Both the position numbers and the translations under genes were made by a program. The notes beneath the pieces were generated by a model. The model worked only from the letters and a program-made list of their open reading frames with translations. It was not told the origin of the DNA and made no database searches. From Gulosibacter macacae (lineage in GTDB: Bacteria; Actinomycetota; Actinomycetes; Actinomycetales; Microbacteriaceae), in assembly GCF_003865375.1 (NCBI RefSeq), contig NZ_RQVS01000010.1, positions 1 to 64,000 of the forward strand: 64,000 nt of DNA, read 5' to 3'. This document shows, piece by piece, positions 53,871-64,000 of the stretch (position 1 is its first letter; each line of letters opens with the position of its first letter).

Positions 53871-54058
53871 CGAATTGCTTTCGTCGGGCAACACGCGCAA
53901 CGCGGAGGCGGCAGGAACTCAACCCGGCAATAACGTTGCACGCAAGCAACCACCACCAACTCTTCGCTCTCATCCCGAACCGAACTGGCACGCTGTCGAC
54001 CTAACTTGCTGGCGTTCGTTCGAGGGGCCGGGGCGCGACCACGACAAGGGGTCTGTCA

Positions 54059-55303
54059 GTGTCGAACACCACCTCCGCTAGTACGAACAACTACCTCGCC
54101 GTCATCAAGGTTGTCGGCGTCGGCGGCGGCGGCGTGAACGCCGTCAACCGCATGATCGAAATCGGTCTGCGCGGCGTCGAATTCATCGCGGTGAACACCG
54201 ATGCGCAAGCGCTCATGCTCACCGACGCCGATGTCAAGATCGACATCGGCCGCGAGCTCACCCGCGGTCTCGGCGCTGGCGCCGACCCGGAAATCGGTCG
54301 CCGCGCCGCCGAAGACCACGTCGAAGACATCGAAGAGGCACTCGCCGGTGCCGACATGGTGTTCGTGACCGCCGGTGAGGGTGGTGGCACCGGTACCGGT
54401 GGCGCGCCCGTCGTCGCCCGTGTCGCAAAGTCGATCGGCGCACTCACCATCGGTGTGGTCACCAAGCCCTTCTCGTTTGAGGGCCGCCGCCGCATGGAGC
54501 AGGCCGAACAGGGCGTCGCCGCACTTAAGGACGAAGTTGACGCGCTCATCGTCGTGCCGAACGACCGCCTCCTCGAAATCAGCGACCGCGGCATTTCGAT
54601 GCTTGAGGCCTTTGCGACGGCCGACCAGGTGCTCCTCGCTGGTGTTCAGGGCATCACCGACCTCATCACCAACCCGGGTGTGATCAACGTTGACTTCGCT
54701 GACGTGAAGTCGGTCATGCAGGGGGCGGGTTCGGCGCTCATGGGCATCGGTACCGCTCGCGGCGCCGACCGCTCGGTGAAGGCGGCGGAACTCGCGGTGG
54801 CGTCGCCGCTGCTCGAAGCGTCAATCGAGGGTGCGCACGGTGTGCTGCTCTCAGTGCAGGGCGGTTCGAACCTCGGCATGTTCGAAGTTGCTGAAGCTGC
54901 TCAGCTCGTTCGGGACGCGGTCTATGAGGGCGCCAACATCATCCTGGGTACCGCCGTTGACGACACCCTCGGCGATGAGGTGCGCGTCACGGTGATTGCC
55001 GCAGGCTTTGAGGGTGGCGAGCCGAAGCTCCTCGAGCGCGGCCAGAAGCAGGTCGGTGCCCAGCAGTCGGCGGCCGAACCCGCGCTGCCCTCGCTCGCGG
55101 AGGTCACGGCCCGTACGATCAATGCCGACCCGCAGGAAGAGGCCGCGCAGACCGCATCCACAGCCGAGGCCGCAGCTCCGCGCGTGGGCGAAACGCCCGC
55201 GTGGACGACTGCCGAGCAGCCGACCGTGGTGCCGCGCCGCACCGAATCGCCCTACGACGAAGAGGACGACCTCGGTCTCGACATCCCGTCGTTCCTGCGG
55301 TAA
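54059..55303 (+). CDS. ftsZ: Cell division GTPase FtsZ
   Basis: This 414-aa tubulin homologue forms the Z ring. The signature GGGTGTG is at residues 108-114, [14 protein letters not shown] near the start, the T7 loop [11 protein letters not shown] later, and the conserved C-terminal peptide DIPSFLR at the end. A variable acidic linker of about 75 residues precedes it. It starts at GTG. A 249-bp gap upstream suggests its own promoter. Confidence 0.97.
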   Translation: MSNTTSASTNNYLAVIKVVGVGGGGVNAVNRMIEIGLRGVEFIAVNTDAQALMLTDADVKIDIGRELTRGLGAGADPEIGRRAAEDHVEDIEEALAGADMVFVTAGEGGGTGTGGAPVVARVAKSIGALTIGVVTKPFSFEGRRRMEQAEQGVAALKDEVDALIVVPNDRLLEISDRGISMLEAFATADQVLLAGVQGITDLITNPGVINVDFADVKSVMQGAGSALMGIGTARGADRSVKAAELAVASPLLEASIEGAHGVLLSVQGGSNLGMFEVAEAAQLVRDAVYEGANIILGTAVDDTLGDEVRVTVIAAGFEGGEPKLLERGQKQVGAQQSAAEPALPSLAEVTARTINADPQEEAAQTASTAEAAAPRVGETPAWTTAEQPTVVPRRTESPYDEEDDLGLDIPSFLR

Positions 55304-55307
55304 CCAC

Positions 55308-56006
55308 GTGGTCGACCGCCAGGCCCTTGTCGAGCGGCTCGACAGCATCCGCGCGCAAGTTGCGGATGCTGCTCGGGCCGCTTCGCGCGATCCCGAAGAC
55401 ATCACCACCATCGTGGTGACCAAGTACCACCCGCTCGAACTCGTCGAGGCACTCTTCGAGGCCGGAGTGCGCGACTTTGGTGAAAACCGACACCCCGAGT
55501 CCCGTGACAAGGCCGCCCACATCCACGCCCTGGGTGATGGCGCGCGCCTGCACTTCATCGGACAATTGCAGCGCAATAAGGCGCGCCAGGTTGGCCGTTA
55601 CGCCGACGCGATTCATTCCATCGACCGCAGTGAGCTTGTGCAGGCCCTCGCCACCCTCGAGCGCGAGGGTACCGAGCCATTGGATGTGGCGCTCCAGCTT
55701 TCGCTCGACGGAGACACTTCGCGTGGCGGGGTGCCGCTTGATCAGGCCGTCGCGCTCGCCGAAGAGGTCGCTGCCACCCCAACCCTTCGCCTGCGCGGGG
55801 TCATGGCCGTTGCGCCCATCGGTGCCGACACGGATGCGGCATTCGCGACCGTGCGCGAGACCAGCGAGCGCGTGCGCACTGTGGTGCCGGATGCGGATTG
55901 GATTTCGGCAGGGATGTCGCACGACTTCCGTTCAGCAATTTCACAGGGTGCGACACACCTTCGAATCGGCACGGCAATCACCGGAAATCGGCCGACCGCG
56001 CCGTAG
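55308..56006 (+). CDS. yggS: YggS family PLP homeostasis protein
   Basis: This 232-aa TIM-barrel protein carries pyridoxal phosphate on Lys39 (VVTKYHP). FGENRHPE, HFIGQLQRNK and the SAGMSHDFRSAISQGATHLRIGT phosphate site complete the family pattern. It starts at GTG, 4 bp after ftsZ. In many actinobacteria a YfiH gene stands between the two; it is missing here. Confidence 0.92.
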   Translation: MVDRQALVERLDSIRAQVADAARAASRDPEDITTIVVTKYHPLELVEALFEAGVRDFGENRHPESRDKAAHIHALGDGARLHFIGQLQRNKARQVGRYADAIHSIDRSELVQALATLEREGTEPLDVALQLSLDGDTSRGGVPLDQAVALAEEVAATPTLRLRGVMAVAPIGADTDAAFATVRETSERVRTVVPDADWISAGMSHDFRSAISQGATHLRIGTAITGNRPTAP

Positions 56007-56040
56007 CGTGGACACACACCGAATCCCAGGAGGAACCATC

Positions 56041-56547
56041 ATGGGCAACCCGCTACGCAACGCCATGGTCTACTTCGGCCTCGCCGAAGAACAGGACGAG
56101 CAGGGTCACCCGTCGACGGCGTCGAGCCGCACCGCTGCGACTGACCGCGTCGAATCGCTCATCGAGAGCCCCGCTCCGGTGCGCGAGGTGCCCGCACCCG
56201 TAACTCCCATTAACAAGGCGTCCGTGCCGCACGCGACGCCAGTTCCCACCACCCCCGCGGCACCGGAGATGAACGAGATCCTCACCGTCCACCCGAAGGC
56301 TTTCGACAACGACGCCAAGGTGATCGCTGACCACTTCCGTGACGGAGTGCCCGTCATCATGAACCTCTCGCAGATGAGTGACGGCGACGCCCGCCGCATC
56401 ATCGACTTTGCCTCGGGCCTCGCCCAGGGCCTCAACGGTCGTATTGAGCGCGTCACCAACCGCGTGTTCCTGCTCAGCCCCGAACACGTCAACGTGCACG
56501 GCGATGAGTCGGGCAAGCATAACGAAGACCCCACCTTCTTCGCCTAA
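56041..56547 (+). CDS. sepF: Cell division protein SepF
   Basis: This 168-aa FtsZ-membrane anchor replaces FtsA in actinobacteria. The N-terminal amphipathic helix (GNPLRNAMVYFGLA) is followed by a Pro/Thr-rich linker and the SepF core (about residues 80-160; FRDGVPVIMNLSQM, DFASGLAQGL, NRVFLLSPEHV). AGGAGG precedes the ATG. Confidence 0.94.
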   Translation: MGNPLRNAMVYFGLAEEQDEQGHPSTASSRTAATDRVESLIESPAPVREVPAPVTPINKASVPHATPVPTTPAAPEMNEILTVHPKAFDNDAKVIADHFRDGVPVIMNLSQMSDGDARRIIDFASGLAQGLNGRIERVTNRVFLLSPEHVNVHGDESGKHNEDPTFFA

Positions 56548-56570
56548 TAGCTTCCGCAAGTTCGGTGTTC

Positions 56571-56603
56571 GCCGACGGCGTGCTGGTTCAGCACGCCGTC
56601 GGC
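56571..56603 (+). terminator. Hairpin after sepF
   Basis: A perfect 14-bp stem (arms 56571-56584 and 56590-56603) with a GGTTC loop lies 23 bp after the sepF stop. The U-run is poor (CGCGTTA), so termination may be partial. Confidence 0.65.
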
Positions 56604-56689
56604 CGCGTTAACCCACGCGAAGGCTGAGCGGCCTGCGACAATAGTGGTTCGCCCGAGTGGGCGGCATGCTCTGAGCAAGAAGGAACCCA

Positions 56690-56980
56690 GTGCAACTTAT
56701 CGGCGTCGTCCTGCTGTTCGCGATCAACATCTACACGATGGTGATGTGGGCCCGACTCATCCTCGATTGGGCGATGGTGCTCGTACCGAGCTTCCGCCCC
56801 AAGGGGCCGGTACTCGTGATCGCTGAGCTCGTGTTCACCCTGACTGACCCGCCGCTGAAGTTCCTGCGCCGCTGGGTGAAACCGCTTCGCGTTGGTTCGA
56901 TTGCACTCGACCTCGCTTGGCTCATCGTGATCATCGGGCTTTCGTTGCTGTCGACCGGCGTGCGCATCCTGTTTTTCTAA
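56690..56980 (+). CDS. yggT: YggT family membrane protein
   Basis: This 96-aa protein has two membrane helices and the YggT pattern: ARLILDWAM in the first half and TDPPLKFLRRWVKP between the helices. It regularly lies between sepF and divIVA in actinobacteria. It starts at GTG behind AAGAAGGA. The function is unknown, with links to division and membrane organisation proposed. Confidence 0.9.
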   Translation: MQLIGVVLLFAINIYTMVMWARLILDWAMVLVPSFRPKGPVLVIAELVFTLTDPPLKFLRRWVKPLRVGSIALDLAWLIVIIGLSLLSTGVRILFF

Positions 56981-57089
56981 ACGGATGTGACGATTGGGGC
57001 TTGAGTGCCGTAATGTGACAACAAGACATGTCGCGGATTGGCGCGATACAGTAGCCGAACCGACCACACGCCGCAGAGAGAGGGCCACC

Positions 57090-57818
57090 ATGGCACTTAC
57101 GCCGGAAGACGTCGTCAACAAGCGTTTCCAGCAGACGAAGTTCCGTGAAGGGTACGACCAGGACGAGGTAGATGACTTCCTCGACGAGGTCGTCGTTGAA
57201 TTGCGTCGACTCACTGCTGAGAACGAAGAGCTTCGCGCCGAGAACGAGCAGCTTCGCGCTGGCGCTCCGGTTGCCCCTGCGGCAGCTGTTGAGTCCGAGC
57301 CCGAGGTTGTTGCTGAGCCCGAGGTTGAGGCTCCCGCTGAGCCAGTTGCCTTCGCAGCCCCCGCGCCACAGGCAGCTCCGGTACTCGGCGGCGACGATGA
57401 GGCGAACTCCTCGCAGTCGCTCCTCGTGCTCGCCCGTCGTCTGCACGACGAGCACGTCGCCGAAGGTGCGCGGAAGCGCGACCAGCTCATCGCCGAAGGC
57501 GAGGCCACTGCCCGCCAGCTCGTCGGTGACGCCGAGAACCAGGCCAAGGAGATCACCGAGCGCTCGCAGGCCCAAGCCAACGAGCTCGTCACCAACGCCG
57601 AGAACCGTGCGCACAGCCTGGTCCACGACGCCGAGACCAAGGAACGCGACATCATCTCGCGTCTCGAAGCGACCAAGGGCAAGCTCGAGGAGCGCATTGA
57701 AGAGTTGCGCGTGTTTGAGCGCGACTACCGCACCAACCTCCGCGGCTACATCGAAACCCAGCTGAACGAGCTCAACAGCTCGGCTGCCGAGTTCGACGGC
57801 GACGCTGAGCAGCAGTAA
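57090..57818 (+). CDS. divIVA: Polar growth and septum scaffold DivIVA/Wag31
   Basis: This 242-aa coiled-coil protein senses membrane curvature. It has the DivIVA lipid-binding head (LTPEDVVNKRFQQTKFREGYD), a first coiled coil, an Ala/Pro/Glu-rich linker (about residues 60-110) and a long C-terminal coiled coil. In actinobacteria it directs polar growth. AGAGAGAGGG precedes the ATG; the frame is open upstream but not coding. Confidence 0.94.
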   Translation: MALTPEDVVNKRFQQTKFREGYDQDEVDDFLDEVVVELRRLTAENEELRAENEQLRAGAPVAPAAAVESEPEVVAEPEVEAPAEPVAFAAPAPQAAPVLGGDDEANSSQSLLVLARRLHDEHVAEGARKRDQLIAEGEATARQLVGDAENQAKEITERSQAQANELVTNAENRAHSLVHDAETKERDIISRLEATKGKLEERIEELRVFERDYRTNLRGYIETQLNELNSSAAEFDGDAEQQ

Positions 57819-57822
57819 CGGC

Positions 57823-58469
57823 GTGACCAACGCTGAACGCCGACCGCGACCGATCCTGAGCCTGCGCCACATCGCCTTGCTCGCGTCGGTCGCGGTCGGC
57901 GTTTTCGCGCTCGACCAGGCGATCAAACAACTCGTCGTCACCACGATGGTCGAGGGCGAGCGCATCGAGGTGCTCGGCGGACTATTGCAATGGCACTTTG
58001 TCCGCAATCCGGGGGCAGCCTTCTCGATGGCCTCGGGCATGACCTGGGTGTTCTCAATCGTTGCCGCAGTCGTCGTGGTCGTGATTTTGGTCGTCTCCCG
58101 CCGCATCCGCTCTACTTGGTGGGCCGCGGTACTCGGCGCGGTGCTCGGCGGCACGCTCGGAAACCTCTTCGACCGGCTCTTCCGCGAACCGAGCTTCGGT
58201 GAGGGGCACGTTGTTGACTTCATTTCAACGCCGTGGCTCATGCCCGCGATCTACAACATTGCTGACATAGCGATTGTCGGCGGCATGGCGGCCTTCGTGC
58301 TCATCACGCTGCTCGACATCAGGCTCGATGGTACCCGCGGTCGCAAGGATGCGCCGCGCGAACTCGTGGCCGACGAAACCGAAACCGGCGAGATCCGCAT
58401 CGTCACCGATGGCTCGAAGACGTACGTCACTGAGTCGACTGAGGCGAACGACGAGCCAGAGCGGCAACC

Positions 58470-58473
<4 letters not shown>
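57823..58473 (+). CDS. lspA: Lipoprotein signal peptidase
   Basis: This 216-aa membrane aspartyl protease cleaves prolipoprotein signal peptides. Four helices are visible, with [16 protein letters not shown], Asp117 in GNLFDR and Asp148 in YNIAD as the catalytic pair. A hydrophilic tail of about 45 residues follows the last helix. It starts at GTG 4 bp after divIVA and overlaps rluD by 4 bp. Confidence 0.95.
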
Positions 58474-59402
<929 letters not shown>

Positions 59403-59510
59403 CGCCCGCATAGCACCTGCCGCACCGAACCGGTGTCGGAGGTCGCGTCTAGGATGAGGCGGTTGGGGCACGACCCCTGTTCGCATCCGCGCTCGCACAA
59501 GGAGGCCGCC

Positions 59511-63017
<3,507 letters not shown>

Positions 63018-63023
63018 CGGGCG

Positions 63024-63051
63024 CTTGGGCGCAGTTGTGAGCGACTAGAAT
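63024..63051 (+). promoter_or_regulatory. Candidate hisD promoter
   Basis: A -10-like TAGAAT at 63046-63051 has a weak -35-like CTTGGG at 63024-63029, 16 bp apart. Transcription would begin about three to five bases before the hisD ATG, giving a nearly leaderless mRNA, which fits the absence of a ribosome site. Confidence 0.4.
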
Positions 63052-63061
63052 TGGTTGCATC

Positions 63062-64000
63062 ATGATGCAGACGATCGACCTGCGCGGCCGCACCCTTTCG
63101 GGCGCAGAGCTGCGGGCAGCCCTTCCCCGTCCGGAACTCGATGTCACTGCCGCCGTAGCCGGTGCGAGTGCGCTCATCGACGAAGTTCGCGCCCATGGTG
63201 AGCAGGCACTCATCGATCAGGCCACGCGCTTTGACGGGGTCACGCCGGAGTACGTGCGTGCGACCGAAGCCGAGATTGCCGATGCGGTGGCCGGGCTCGA
63301 CCCGATGGTGCGCGCGGCGCTCGAAGAGATGATTACCCGCGTGCGGAAAGCCTCGGCAGCCCAGGTGCCGCCGCCGGCGACGACGCAGGTGGCACCCGGT
63401 GCGGTGATCGAGCAGCGCTGGCAGCCGGTTGACCGTGTTGGCCTCTATGTGCCCGGTGGCAAGGCGGTCTACCCCTCGAGTGTGGTCATGAACGTCGTTC
63501 CTGCCCAGGTCGCCGGTGTCGCTTCGATCGCGATTGCCTCGCCGCCCCAGGCCGACCACGGTGGTCGCATCCACCCGACGATTCTGGCGGCCGCGGGCCT
63601 TCTTGGCGTCTCTGAGGTCTACGCTATGGGTGGTGCTGGAGCCATTGGTGCGCTTGCCTACGGTGTGCCGGGCATCGGACTCGAGTCGGTGGACGTCATC
63701 ACGGGTCCCGGCAATGTTTGGGTCGCGGCGGCCAAGCGAGCCGTGCAATCGGTCGTCGGCATCGATGCCGAAGCTGGACCCACCGAAATCCTGATCATTG
63801 CCGACGGCACGGCAGACGTCGAATACGTCGCCGCCGATCTTCTCGGCCAGGCCGAGCACGATGAACTCGCCGGAAGCGTGCTCGTCACGACCGATGCCGA
63901 CTTCGCCGAACGCGTGCTTGTGGCCGTCGAACGACGCACCAACGCCACCAAGCACCGCGAGCGGGCGGCGACGGCGCTGCGCGGTGAGCAATCGGCGATT
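63062..64000 (+). CDS. hisD: Histidinol dehydrogenase, 5' part
   Basis: The first 313 codons of the last enzyme of histidine synthesis, cut by the window edge. It shows GLYVPGGKAVYPSSVVMN, AGGAGAIGALAYG (as MGGAGAIGALAYGV), TGPGNVWVAAAKR, and the zinc/catalytic region AEAGPTEILI and LLGQAEHDELA. An ATG pair at 63062 and 63065 offers two starts. It is likely the first gene of a his operon to the right. Confidence 0.93.
   Translation, partial: MMQTIDLRGRTLSGAELRAALPRPELDVTAAVAGASALIDEVRAHGEQALIDQATRFDGVTPEYVRATEAEIADAVAGLDPMVRAALEEMITRVRKASAAQVPPPATTQVAPGAVIEQRWQPVDRVGLYVPGGKAVYPSSVVMNVVPAQVAGVASIAIASPPQADHGGRIHPTILAAAGLLGVSEVYAMGGAGAIGALAYGVPGIGLESVDVITGPGNVWVAAAKRAVQSVVGIDAEAGPTEILIIADGTADVEYVAADLLGQAEHDELAGSVLVTTDADFAERVLVAVERRTNATKHRERAATALRGEQSAI

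Overview
The window is a chromosomal core region of a high-GC actinobacterium, most likely a member of the Micrococcales near the family Microbacteriaceae. The evidence is the GC-rich codon use, many GTG starts, a mycothione reductase (mycothiol is made only by actinobacteria), a class II DAHP synthase, a GarA/OdhI-type FHA protein beside MerR-type FtsR, DivIVA (Wag31) and SepF without FtsA, and a gene order that follows the actinobacterial fadD15-plsC-aroG-pknL-Rv2175c-idsA-DUF3040-mraZ-dcw arrangement. I cannot name the genus. There are 53 protein genes, two of them cut by the window edges (an SDR at the left, hisD at the right). I see no tRNA, rRNA, IS element, prophage or CRISPR array.

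Layout. 1-4.1 kb: two short-chain dehydrogenases, a pterin dehydratase, a hotdog thioesterase and an OFA-type MFS carrier. 4.1-9.6 kb, minus strand: an eRF1-like (baeRF) protein, HrpB helicase, 3-methyladenine glycosylase and an NAD-dependent epimerase. 9.7-13.4 kb: flotillin, a DUF3817 membrane protein and a CYTH-CHAD polyphosphate-type protein. 13.4-21.8 kb, minus strand: IPP isomerase, a Ca2+-type P-ATPase, SbcC-SbcD and a small membrane protein. 21.9-25.6 kb: a CDP-alcohol phosphatidyltransferase, DUF3097, and garA with two MerR regulators. 25.8-31.2 kb: pyruvate carboxylase, mycothione reductase and peptide deformylase. 31.3-39.7 kb: acyl-CoA synthetase, PlsC, DAHP synthase, PASTA kinase, its Rv2175c-like neighbour, a polyprenyl synthase and DUF3040. 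40.0-58.5 kb: the division and cell wall cluster, mraZ-rsmH-ftsL-ftsI-murE-like-murF-mraY-murD-ftsW-murG-murC-ftsQ-ftsZ-yggS-sepF-yggT-divIVA-lspA. 58.5-64 kb: rluD, dnaE and hisD.

The dcw genes are packed with 4-bp overlaps and together make the peptidoglycan precursor (MurC-F, MraY, MurG), polymerise it at the septum (FtsW, FtsI) and build the divisome (FtsZ, SepF, FtsQ, FtsL, DivIVA). The clearest anomaly is the gene in the murE slot. It encodes only the first two MurE domains, has no C-terminal ligase domain, and has lost the carbamylated lysine and the DHLD motif. Other points of note are a TagI glycosylase without three of its four zinc ligands, five MraZ-box repeats in exact 10-bp phase, GGTTGA-type repeats before ftsZ and before a MerR gene, very long perfect palindromes between convergent genes, and an over-abundant octamer, GGATGCGG.
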